Source of the DNA: Pseudoduganella ginsengisoli
GTDB lineage: Bacteria; Pseudomonadota; Gammaproteobacteria; Burkholderiales; Burkholderiaceae_D
Assembly (NCBI RefSeq): GCF_009720865.1
Contig: NZ_WNLA01000016.1
Coordinates: forward strand, 1-64,000
Reading direction: 5' to 3'
DNA: 64,000 nucleotides
Under the pieces are notes generated by a model. That model worked only from the letters and a program-made list of their open reading frames with translations. It was not told the origin of the DNA and ran no database searches. Within the stretch, counting starts at the first letter, position 1. Every line of letters begins with the position of its first letter. Positions 1 to 7,419 of this stretch are shown one piece after another. A program made the position numbers and the translations under genes.

Positions 1-126
1 GCACATGTATTTCCATCCACTCTTCCTTGTGTAGCACTCAGGTCTCGCGCAAAAGACCTGACTTTACAAAAAAGTGGCTCAGTTTTACTTTGCGCGAAGT
101 GGCTCATTTTTACTCCGCGCGCAACA
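1..126. mobile_element. Terminus of an IS21-family-like insertion sequence (rest lies outside the window)
   Basis: Two direct repeats of an AAGTGGCTCA(G/T)TTTTACT unit, each followed by a GCGCG-type stretch, lie at about 70-120. Multiple internal repeats close to the tip are typical of IS21-family ends. The outer tip read inward is TGTTGCGCGCGG, so the element would end in CA at 125-126, as IS21-type elements do. A short palindrome (AGGTCT...AGACCT) lies further in. The istA/istB genes would be beyond the left edge. The HlyD reading frame loses family resemblance exactly at this junction, which supports an insertion. Family assignment is by repeat pattern only. Confidence 0.6.
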
Positions 127-1181
127 AGGCCGAATTTTTGATAGGGGTAAGATTGGTAGCGGATTAGGACTGGTTGACCAGCTTGGACGAAACCTGCTGT
201 GCGGCTAGGAGCGAAGAGATGGACCTCTAATGCATCTGGCGCAAGGGCTCGCGGTAAAGTCGTTGGGATCAAAGTCGCTAGCGCCTGCCCGGCATTAACA
301 ACTTGGCCCGGGTGATATGTAATTGTGGTTAGGACCCCGGGTTGGGGAGCGGTGATCAAAGTGGTCTTACGGTTTTGGTTTTCAATTAGTTCTTGCTGAA
401 GGCTCGCTTCACTGCGCACTAGTTGCGCCAGATCGGCGGCGAGTGTTTCTTTCAGCGCCCTGTGTTCTGCTTCAAGCGTAAGGCGGTTAGCCTGCAGCTG
501 CGCTTTCGCTCGCTCCAATCCTGTGATATGCAAGTCGAGATCGATGTGCTCTTCTTGCTTTTGCTGAGTCTGCGCTTGCGAGACATATCCACTGGCTTGC
601 AGCAGCTGGAATTTTTCTACCGTTTGCTGAGCCATGCCAAGCCTCCGTTTGGCTAAACTAATTTCTTGTTCCAAACTTGCCATCTCACTTAGATTATTTC
701 TAAGTCGCTCAGCCAAGGCAGTGCGCTTGTCGTTGTCCTGCGCTCTGCGTGCGCGTCGCTCGGTGTCGAGGGAATGCTGACGGATGATTAGCTGCTGTTC
801 GACTAGACCGGCAATTTCTCCTTGCCTGCCTTGGCGCTCGGTTGAAAGTTCAAACAGGGTCTGCCCCGCATTGACGAATTGGCCTTCTGCTAAAAGGGCA
901 TGAGCTAGTAGTCCAGTGTTGGGCGCAATAATGGTTATACTGCCTCCGACTGGCACTGTAATGCCGGATACACGAGCTTTTTTTGTTACGCTGCCCAGTA
1001 CGATAAAGGCAATCAATCCTGATGCGATCAAGCTGGAGGCACAAGCAACCAGCCAAGCTGATAAAGGTTGGGCTGTTCGTATCGGCCCGAAAAAATGATC
1101 GCTTCTTGCCGTTATCGCTTGATTGCGGAACAGCGGCAAGCTTTGCTGGTCGAGCGACTGTGAGCGAATGTTTTCCGGCAT
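127..1181 (-). pseudogene. HlyD-family membrane fusion protein of a type I/bacteriocin exporter, interrupted by an IS
   Basis: This leftward gene starts at ATG 1181 behind an AGGAA-type ribosome binding site and reads MPENIRSQSLDQQ. It has a short cytoplasmic N-terminus, one membrane helix at about residues 45-62, a first lipoyl-like half (VPVGGSITIIAPNTG), a long Gln/Glu/Arg-rich coiled coil at about 115-270, and the second lipoyl half (ITAPQPGVLTTITYHPGQ). The tail reaches the YQSYPYQKFG motif usual in CvaA/RaxA-type adaptors, where about 60-80 residues of barrel domain should follow. Instead the frame runs into IS sequence and stays open to the window edge. The family pairs with a peptidase-containing ABC exporter and an outer-membrane channel; neither is visible. 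Loss of the C-terminal part probably inactivates it. Confidence 0.75.
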
Positions 1182-1827
1182 AAATATATTCCTGCCATAG
1201 CTTTGAATGAAAGCGCTAGTGCTATTCGAAGAGCACGTTTACCCAATGTCAACTATTAGAGACGCGTAAGAAAGGGCAAGCCCTTCAGGGAAGTATTGTT
1301 CGGGTGGAAAATCTAATATTGCTAATACGCAAAAAAGTTCTTATTTGAAAATTTTTTGTGCGCTTTTATGCCTGAGAAAACGGATAAGCGAAGGATCAGA
1401 TTGAAGCTTGGAGTAGATAGAATGGGGCCGTGATCTGTAAATAGATTTCCAGTCGGCGAAAGACGCGCAAGCCTTGACTATCTTGCCGGGGATGCTGCGC
1501 ACGACCGGAAGCCGGGCTTGGTGCACGCCGTAGTGTTCAATGACGGACTAGCGCGGGCGGAAACCATTGGTGCTTACCGCCATGACCTTGCCATCTGAAT
1601 GCTGCGTATTCCTCTCACTACGTTGCCTATGACTTGGCAGTGCAGCAAGACCTGCATGTCATATTGCTGCCGAAATAGTGTGACGCGCCGGCACACGTTT
1701 GGATGGCGCTGCAAATGACCATCACGGCCAGAGTTGTGAGCAGAACGCTGCTCGGCATCTCGCTTACGCACCGCATGACTGGCGGGCCCAAGGCAAACTT
1801 CAGGTGGGCGCGCATAGTGTCTAGCCC
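1182..1827. other. About 650 bp without a supported gene
   Basis: No frame here has a convincing ribosome binding site, family resemblance or codon pattern. The stretch near 1430-1600 may be degraded coding sequence (a plus-strand frame reads HAVVFNDGLARAETIGAYRH), but I cannot assign it. A leftward frame at 1627-1815 encodes a small Cys-containing peptide discussed under findings. Confidence 0.5.
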
Positions 1828-1880
1828 AAAATAAAAGACGCCTGCTTCACGCCCCGTTAAAAACGGTGCGATGCAGGCGC
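1828..1880 (-). terminator. Rho-independent terminator of the 38-aa gene
   Basis: On the minus strand a CGCCTGC...GCAGGCG stem with an inner CCGTTTTTAACGG hairpin is followed by TCTTTTATTTT. It lies just downstream of the leftward 38-codon gene and supports its being a separate transcript. Confidence 0.65.
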
Positions 1881-1904
1881 CGGGGCTTCCGAAGAAGCGC
1901 GGGG

Positions 1905-2021
1905 CTATTCGTGATAGCGGTCAGTCAGCTTGTTGTGACTCCCTCGGGATTCCTGGACGATTTCAAAAGCGATCAAACCAATCATCGCGCCAAAGATACC
2001 GATGGTGAGCAGGGTAAACAT
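1905..2021 (-). CDS. Small single-span membrane protein, 38 aa, unknown function
   Basis: The peptide starts MFTLLTIGIFGAMIGLIAFE, one hydrophobic helix over residues 2-20, and ends in a polar, partly charged tail (VQESRGSHNKLTDRYHE). It is shorter than usual gene-calling cut-offs. A rho-independent terminator follows directly downstream, which favours a real transcript. The ribosome binding site is weak (GGTTGAAAC upstream). I do not recognise a family. Single-helix proteins of this size often modulate a larger membrane complex, but nothing here identifies a partner. Confidence 0.5.
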   Translation of the reverse strand: MFTLLTIGIFGAMIGLIAFEIVQESRGSHNKLTDRYHE

Positions 2022-2134
2022 GTTGTTTCAACCGCGGTGGCGGCTGCTCCCTAGAGTTGATACAACTAAACTTTAGCAGGCAGCAGTCACTTTTCAAGAG
2101 GCAGGCACTCGGCTGTTGCGTAGATAGCGCAATG

Positions 2135-2602
2135 CTATTTGGTGACCAGGTCTGCCGCCATCACTGCCTTTAAGTACAGGCTGTCTGGATTGCCCGGCTC
2201 GCGCTGGGAAAACCACCACGCGCTGCCTTTTTTGATATCCCAGTCGCGGTCTTCACCCGTCATCAACAGGGCCGCCGCCTGGCCCAGCGTGGGCTGGTGG
2301 CCCACGATCAGCACGGTTTCCTTCGATGCCGGCCAGTTGGCCGCTTGCAGGATATCGGTGGGGTCGGCATCCGGCGCCAGGTCAGGGTGGATCTTGTATT
2401 TGCGGCCCAAACCTTCAGCAGTCTGCACCGTGCGCAGCGCCGGGCTGGACAGGATGCGGCAACTGTCCGGCAGTTGCGAATCCAGCCACTGGCCCATGCG
2501 CCGTGCCTGCTTCTGGCCTTTCGTCGTCAGCGCCCGTTCCAGGTCCGGCTGGCCGGGCGCGGCTTCTTCCGCTTCAGCGTGGCGCCATAAGATCAAGTCC
2601 AT
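2135..2602 (-). CDS. sixA: Phosphohistidine phosphatase SixA
   Basis: A 155-residue histidine phosphatase: RHG-type active site LWRHAEAEE with the phospho-accepting His8, a basic residue in SSPALRTVQTAE near 57, and the second catalytic His102 in IVGHQPTLG. SixA removes phosphate from phosphohistidine on Hpt/phosphotransfer domains in the cytoplasm; length matches the family (about 150-160). The frame is open further upstream, but AAGGGG six bases before ATG 2602 sets this start. It begins 23 bp after ppk1 ends on the same strand, so the two are probably co-transcribed, an arrangement that links phosphohistidine and polyphosphate metabolism. Confidence 0.9.
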   Translation of the reverse strand: MDLILWRHAEAEEAAPGQPDLERALTTKGQKQARRMGQWLDSQLPDSCRILSSPALRTVQTAEGLGRKYKIHPDLAPDADPTDILQAANWPASKETVLIVGHQPTLGQAAALLMTGEDRDWDIKKGSAWWFSQREPGNPDSLYLKAVMAADLVTK

Positions 2603-2625
2603 CTTTTTCCCCTTCATCGCGAGCC

Positions 2626-4719
2626 TCACGGGGTGCCTGCATCCGGTGCGCCCAAAGTTTGCATCAAGTGGGCCTGGGCGCTGTAATGGCCTTGCTTGCC
2701 TCGTGCCTTGCGGCGTACATAGTGCCCGGTTGGCTCCAGGTCCCACGCGTTGGTGTTGTCCTTCAGGTAAGGATTCAAGCCTTCCGCAATCACGCGTCGT
2801 TTCAGCGAGCGGTCCAGCACGGGGAACGCGACTTCGACGCGGCGGAACAGGTTGCGGCTCATCCAGTCCGCGCTGGCCAGGTACACGTCGTGCGCCAGGT
2901 CGTTGCGGAAGTAATAAATCCGGCTGTGTTCCAGGAAGCGGCCAATGATGGAGCGCACTTTGATATTGTCCGACAGGCCCGGCACGCCAGGCTTCAACGT
3001 GCATGCGCCGCGGACGATCAAATCAATCTTGACGCCATCCTTGGACGCCGCATACAGCGCGCGGATCACGGATTCATCCACCAGCGCATTCATCTTGCCA
3101 ATAATGCGGGCCGGGCGGCCTGAACGGGCAATCTTGGCTTCATTGCGGATCGCCTTGATTATCTCATTCTGCAGTGCGAACGGCGCCAGCCACAAATGGG
3201 TCAGCTTTTGCGGCTTGGCCAGGCTGGTCAAGTGCATGAATACTTCATTGACGTCGCGTCCCAGGTCCGGGTTGCTGGTCAACAGGCCAAAGTCCGTGTA
3301 CAGCTTGGTCGTGGTCGGGTGGTAGTTCCCCGTACCCAGGTGGGCGTAATAGCGCAGGCCGCCATCTTCGCGGCGCAGCACCAGCGCGATTTTCGCGTGG
3401 GTCTTCAAGCCCACCACGCCATACACGACTTGCGCGCCAGCCTGTTCCAGCTTGTCGGCCCAATTGATATTGGCTTCTTCATCGAAGCGCGCCATCAATT
3501 CCACCACCACGGTGACTTCCTTGCCCGCATGGGCCGCCACGATCAGCGACTCCATCAAATCCGAATTCATCCCCGTGCGGTAGACAGTCTGCTTGATGGC
3601 CACCACGCTCGGGTCATGGGCGGCGGCGCGGATGAAGTCGATCACGGTCTGGAACGACTGGTACGGGTGGTGCAGCAAGATATCCTGTTCGCGCAGCGTG
3701 GCAAACAAGTCAATGTTGGCAGCTTTGGAAGCGGAGCCCGGCAGGTAAGGCGGGAAGCGCAGTTCCGGCATGTGCACGTGGTTGATGATTTCCGTCAGGC
3801 GCACCATGTTGACGGGGCCGTCCACGCGGTACAGGCGCGACTGGTCCAGGTTGAACTGGTCCAGCAAGAATTGCGACAACTCAGGCGGGCAATTCTTGGC
3901 CACTTCCAGCCGCACGGACGTGCCGAACTGGCGGCCCTGCAATTCGCCTTTCAATGCCTGACGCAAGTTCTTGACTTCATCTTCATCGACCCACAGGTCG
4001 GAATCGCGCGTGACCCGGAATTGCGAATACGCGATCACGTCGCGGCCGGCAAACAAGTCGGAAATGTGCGCGTGGATGATGGATGACAGCAGGCAGAACG
4101 ACACGCCGCCTTCGTCGTTTAATTCATCGGGCAGCCGGACCACGCGCGGCAGCACGCGGGGCGCCTTCACTATGGCAATTGCCGTGCCGCGGCCAAACGC
4201 ATCCTTGCCGCTTAATTGCACGATGAAATTCAAGCTCTTGTTGACGACTTGCGGGAAAGGGTGGGCCGGGTCGAGCGCGATCGGCGTGAGGAGGGGGCGG
4301 ACTTCGCGTTCAAAATAATCTTTGACCCATGCGCGCTGCTTTTCATTGCGCTGCGTGTGGCGCAGGATGTGGACGCCTGCTGCCTGTAACTGCGGTAATA
4401 CTTCTGCATTCAAGATGTCATATTGCTGTTTCACCAGCTCATGGCACTCGTCACAAATCCGTTTCAAGTTCGCTGCCAGCGCCGGATGTTCATCCAGCGT
4501 GCCATCCACGCTGGCTGCCGCCAGCAAGCTGGCCACGCGGACTTCAAAGAATTCGTCGAGGTTGCTGCTGACGATACATAAGTAGCGCAAGCGTTCGAGC
4601 AGGGGAATGGTCGGGTCTTCGGCCTGGGCCATCACGCGGCGGTTGAACGCCAGTTGTGACAGCTCGCGGTCCAGGAAGATCCCGTGCTTGTTGGTTTCCG
4701 CACGCAGATCAGGCTTCAT
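2626..4719 (-). CDS. ppk1: Polyphosphate kinase 1
   Basis: A 697-residue Ppk1, the enzyme that polymerises the gamma-phosphate of ATP into polyphosphate. Visible are the N-terminal domain (FLDRELSQLAFNRRV), the head domain, and the two PLD-like catalytic halves: VVELMARFDEEAN, then GLKTHAKIALVLRR with the probable phosphorylated His near residue 441, then RNLFRRVEVAFPV. The ATG at 4719 follows a GGAG at suitable distance; an upstream in-frame ATG at 4779 falls within the TnpB element and is rejected. It overlaps nothing and is followed by sixA. The left-end hairpin of the TnpB element lies only 20 bp upstream of the start codon, so the native leader and promoter have been displaced. Confidence 0.96.
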   Translation of the reverse strand: MKPDLRAETNKHGIFLDRELSQLAFNRRVMAQAEDPTIPLLERLRYLCIVSSNLDEFFEVRVASLLAAASVDGTLDEHPALAANLKRICDECHELVKQQYDILNAEVLPQLQAAGVHILRHTQRNEKQRAWVKDYFEREVRPLLTPIALDPAHPFPQVVNKSLNFIVQLSGKDAFGRGTAIAIVKAPRVLPRVVRLPDELNDEGGVSFCLLSSIIHAHISDLFAGRDVIAYSQFRVTRDSDLWVDEDEVKNLRQALKGELQGRQFGTSVRLEVAKNCPPELSQFLLDQFNLDQSRLYRVDGPVNMVRLTEIINHVHMPELRFPPYLPGSASKAANIDLFATLREQDILLHHPYQSFQTVIDFIRAAAHDPSVVAIKQTVYRTGMNSDLMESLIVAAHAGKEVTVVVELMARFDEEANINWADKLEQAGAQVVYGVVGLKTHAKIALVLRREDGGLRYYAHLGTGNYHPTTTKLYTDFGLLTSNPDLGRDVNEVFMHLTSLAKPQKLTHLWLAPFALQNEIIKAIRNEAKIARSGRPARIIGKMNALVDESVIRALYAASKDGVKIDLIVRGACTLKPGVPGLSDNIKVRSIIGRFLEHSRIYYFRNDLAHDVYLASADWMSRNLFRRVEVAFPVLDRSLKRRVIAEGLNPYLKDNTNAWDLEPTGHYVRRKARGKQGHYSAQAHLMQTLGAPDAGTP

Positions 4720-4841
4720 CAGGTTTTGCTCCGAGAAACTCTGCCCTTCAGGGCGGAGAGTGAAACGAGCTGGCGGCACAGCCGCCGAACTATCTTTCGG
4801 TTAAATGGGGAACAAATTCCACCCCGCTTTGTCAAAGGGGG

Positions 4842-5888
4842 ATGAACTTGGTCTTTCGATACCGCGTCAAATCCCAGACCGGCCTGCTCAATCAGCAGGC
4901 CCGGAAGGTGAATTTCGTCTGGAATTTCTGCAATGACAGGCAGAAGGATGCGTTGCGCTTTAATCGCCGCTGGCACACCGGATTTGACTTGATCAATCTG
5001 GCCACCGGGTGCAGCAAGGAACTTGGGCTGCATTCCGGCACGATTAACGACGTCTGCCAGCAATACGCCAAGTCGCGCAAACAATCCAACCGGCCCTACC
5101 TGCGTTACCGTGGCTGCAAATCGCTGGGCTGGGTGCCCCTGAAGGGGCGTGAACTGAAGCGCGAAGGAAATGCGTTTCGCTTCGCAGGCAATACATTCCG
5201 CGTGTTTTACTCTCGCCCTCTGCCGGAAGGCAAAATTGTCGACGGCACCAACTTTTCCCGTGACCGCCGAGGCAATTGGTTCCTGAACATTGTGCTTGAG
5301 TTGGCGGCGCCGCCAACCAGAGCGCCCATGCAGCGGGTTGGCATCGATCTGGGGTTGCAAGACTTGGCCAAGCTGACTTCCGGCGAATCGATACCTGCCC
5401 CCAACTTTTACCGAGAAGCAGAACTGGCGCTGGCCATTGCCCAGCGCGCCCACAAGAAGCGGCGCGTTCAAGCCATCCATGCCAGGACAGCGAATCGCCG
5501 GCATGACTTTCTTCACAAATTGTCCACCCGCCTGGTGCGCGAGTTCGACCACATCGTGGTCGGCAACGTGAACGCGGCGGGCCTCGCCAAAACCAGTATG
5601 GCGAAGTCGGTATTGGACGCGGGCTGGTCGACACTTCGTACTCAACTGGCGTACAAGGCTGTTAAGCATGGCGCCATCTTTGAAGAAGTGGGCGAACGAT
5701 TCACCACCCAGATCTGCTCGAATTGCGGCTCCAAGCCCGAAACGAGGCCGAAAGGTATCGCAGACCTTGGAATAAGAGAATGGCAGTGTAGTGATTGCGG
5801 TGCCGTACATGATCGTGATCTCAATGCTGCGATAAACATTCTCCGTCGCGGACGTGCGACGCCGGTAGCAGGAATCTCCGTCCTTTAG
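4842..5888 (+). CDS. tnpB: TnpB (OrfB) RNA-guided nuclease homologue of an IS200/IS605-type element
   Basis: A 348-residue OrfB/TnpB protein. RuvC-I is VGIDLGLQDLAKL (Asp169); the zinc finger has Cys292/295 and Cys316/319 (ICSNCG, CSDCG); RuvC-III is HDRDLNAAINIL (Asp324/Asp326). The RuvC-II segment reads IVVGNVNAAGLAKT, so the usual glutamate (IVIEDLNV-type) is Gly241 with Asn242 beside it. Family members are guided nucleases that use an RNA from the element's right end. The N-terminal region is compact but within family range. No tnpA is nearby. The element sits between ppk1 and pstS and reads towards pstS. Whether the nuclease is active is uncertain because of the RuvC-II change. Confidence 0.9.
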   Translation: MNLVFRYRVKSQTGLLNQQARKVNFVWNFCNDRQKDALRFNRRWHTGFDLINLATGCSKELGLHSGTINDVCQQYAKSRKQSNRPYLRYRGCKSLGWVPLKGRELKREGNAFRFAGNTFRVFYSRPLPEGKIVDGTNFSRDRRGNWFLNIVLELAAPPTRAPMQRVGIDLGLQDLAKLTSGESIPAPNFYREAELALAIAQRAHKKRRVQAIHARTANRRHDFLHKLSTRLVREFDHIVVGNVNAAGLAKTSMAKSVLDAGWSTLRTQLAYKAVKHGAIFEEVGERFTTQICSNCGSKPETRPKGIADLGIREWQCSDCGAVHDRDLNAAINILRRGRATPVAGISVL

Positions 5889-5905
5889 GGCGGAGAGGAC
5901 GTCAA
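5770..5905 (+). ncRNA. Candidate omega (reRNA) scaffold at the 3' end of the TnpB element
   Basis: By analogy with characterised TnpB systems, the guide-RNA scaffold overlaps the 3' end of tnpB and finishes at the element's right end. The perfect hairpin at 5876-5895 and the AGGACGTCAA tail fit that position; the guide would then begin near 5906 in host DNA. The 5' boundary is a guess. No promoter was identified. Confidence 0.35.
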
Positions 5906-5990
5906 GGTGGTCACGCATTCTTTACAGATAATTAATTCTATCCCCGATTCTAGTCCGATCGAAGGGTTGCCGTAGCTTAATTGTCAATTG

Positions 5991-6026
5991 TGACGACTTC
6001 ATGACAAAACCATGACTTCCGTGACA
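5991..6026 (-). promoter_or_regulatory. Probable PhoB-binding half-sites facing ppk1
   Basis: On the minus strand GTCA(T/C) half-sites recur at exact 11-bp spacing (three copies; TTGTCATGAAG then TCGTCAC), with two more further upstream at shorter spacing. Eleven-bp direct repeats of TGTCA are the signature of a Pho box. The direction fits ppk1, but the TnpB element now lies between. Confidence 0.5.
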
Positions 6027-6110
6027 TATGACATGTCATAAATCGTATGACAGTGAGTGGGAAAAGGGCGGTTTTCACTCTGGGGACGGGGTAAGTCATT
6101 TAATTTTAGT

Positions 6111-6145
6111 CATGTCATAAAGGTGTCATATTCGGCCGATAGACT
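6111..6145 (+). promoter_or_regulatory. Pho box and promoter of pstS
   Basis: TGTCAT at 6113-6118 and TGTCAT at 6124-6129 form direct repeats 11 bp apart (ATGTCATAAAGGTGTCAT), very close to the consensus pair of CTGTCAT elements. A TAGACT sequence at 6140-6145 is positioned as a -10 for PhoB-activated transcription of pstS, whose ATG is 43 bp downstream. Confidence 0.7.
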
Positions 6146-6187
6146 GCGCAGCATCTAAACCACGTCACAACCCTCAAAGGACTAGAT

Positions 6188-7231
6188 ATGCGCATGAAAC
6201 AGTTGTTCACCTCCCTGGTCGTAGGCGCTTCGGCTGCCGTGGCTTTCTCCACTGCAACCGCCGCCGACATGACCGGCGCAGGCGCAACGTTCCCTTATCC
6301 GATCTACGCAAAGTGGGCGGAAGCGTACAAGGCGGCAACCGGCAATGGCTTGAACTACCAGTCCGTTGGTTCTTCCGCCGGCATCAAACAAATCAAAGCC
6401 AAGACCGTTGACTTCGGCGCAACGGACAGCCCGCTGAAAGGCGAAGATCTGGAAGCGGAAGGCTTGACGCAATTCCCGGCCATCATGGGCGGCGTCGTCA
6501 CCGTGGTGAACCTGGACGGCGTGGCGCCAGGCGCACTGAAACTGACCGGCCCGGTGATCGCTGACATTTACCTGGGCAAGATCACCAAGTGGAATGCGCC
6601 GGAAATCGCGGCGCTGAACGGCGGCCTGAAGCTGCCGGCGGAAGAAATCACGGTGGTGCACCGTGCCGACGGTTCCGGCACGTCGTTCCTGTTCACCGAT
6701 TACCTGTCGAAAACGTCTGCCGATTTTAAAACCAAGGTCGGCGCAGGTACCGCAGTGAAGTGGGTGGTGGGCGTGGGCGGCAAAGGCAACGAAGGCGTAG
6801 CTGCCAACGTGCAGCGTATCAAAGGTGCGATCGGCTACGTGGAATGGGCGTACGCCAAGAAAAACAAGATGGCGCATACCGCCTTGAAAAACAAGGATGG
6901 CCAGTTCGTCCAGCCGGATGATGACAACTTCAAGGCCGCGGCGGTGAACGCCGACTGGGCCAAGACCCCGGGCTTCGGCGTCGTGCTGACCGACCAGCCA
7001 GGCAAAGCTTCGTGGCCAATCACCGGCGTATCGTTCATCCTGATGCACAAAACCCAGGCTGACGCGGCCAAAGGCAAGGAAGTCGTGAAGTTCTTCGACT
7101 GGGCCTACAAAAACGGTGGCGCCGCCGCTGCGGACCTGGACTACGTGCCGATGCCGGCCAACGTGGTGAAACTGGTGCAGGAATCGTGGAAAGCCAACCT
7201 GAAAGACGCGTCGGGCAAGGCGATCTACTAA
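6188..7231 (+). CDS. pstS: Phosphate ABC transporter, periplasmic phosphate-binding protein PstS
   Basis: A 347-residue PstS that captures inorganic phosphate in the periplasm and hands it to PstCA. A signal peptide covers residues 1 to about 26 (ends ATATAADM); the mature protein begins with the family hallmark GAGATFPYPIY. Phosphate-contact motifs are visible: SVGSSAGIKQI, DFGATDSPL and HRADGSGTSF. AAAGGA lies seven bases before ATG 6188; a second ATG two codons on is also possible. It leads the pst-pho operon behind a good Pho box. A palindromic repeat in the 188-bp gap before pstC may let pstS be made in excess. Confidence 0.97.
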   Translation: MRMKQLFTSLVVGASAAVAFSTATAADMTGAGATFPYPIYAKWAEAYKAATGNGLNYQSVGSSAGIKQIKAKTVDFGATDSPLKGEDLEAEGLTQFPAIMGGVVTVVNLDGVAPGALKLTGPVIADIYLGKITKWNAPEIAALNGGLKLPAEEITVVHRADGSGTSFLFTDYLSKTSADFKTKVGAGTAVKWVVGVGGKGNEGVAANVQRIKGAIGYVEWAYAKKNKMAHTALKNKDGQFVQPDDDNFKAAAVNADWAKTPGFGVVLTDQPGKASWPITGVSFILMHKTQADAAKGKEVVKFFDWAYKNGGAAAADLDYVPMPANVVKLVQESWKANLKDASGKAIY

Positions 7232-7239
7232 TCAAAAAT

Positions 7240-7326
7240 GGTGGATTACGCGCGTTGCGCTAATCCACCCTACGGCAAGCGATGCGTGCTGTAGGGCGGA
7301 TTAGCGGCAACGCCGCGTAATCCGCC
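7240..7326. repeat. REP-like palindromic repeat pair between pstS and pstC
   Basis: Two palindromic units lie head to head: GGTGGATTACGC...GCTAATCCACC and GGCGGATTAGCG...CGTAATCCGCC, joined by an inverted CCCTAC/GTAGGG pair. In RNA this would fold into a large hairpin that could protect the 3' end of the pstS message and lower downstream expression. Confidence 0.7.
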
Positions 7327-7419
7327 AAGCCAGCCCACGGTTTCTGAGGCTACCCAGGGCTGCTGCGATGAATACGCGGCGGCAGTCCCGGCCAGCCCCA
7401 TAACGATAAGAAATCCACC

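Larger units (their letters stand above)
4739..5905 (+). mobile_element. IS200/IS605-type (IS1341-like) element carrying only tnpB
   Basis: The single tnpB gene is bracketed by two similar hairpins: CTCTGCCC-TTCA-GGGCGGAG at 4739-4758 and CTCCGTCC-TTTA-GGGCGGAG at 5876-5895. Such subterminal hairpins are the recognition structures of this group; there are no inverted repeats or target duplication, as expected. The right hairpin overlaps the tnpB stop and is followed by AGGACGTCAA, which I take as the right end. No Y1 transposase (tnpA) is present, so movement would need one in trans. The exact tips cannot be fixed without an empty-site comparison. Confidence 0.75.

Noticed and set aside
1430..1600. 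Possible degraded coding sequence reading HAVVFNDGLARAETIG on the plus strand
   Set aside because: Stops interrupt it and I cannot connect it to a named family.
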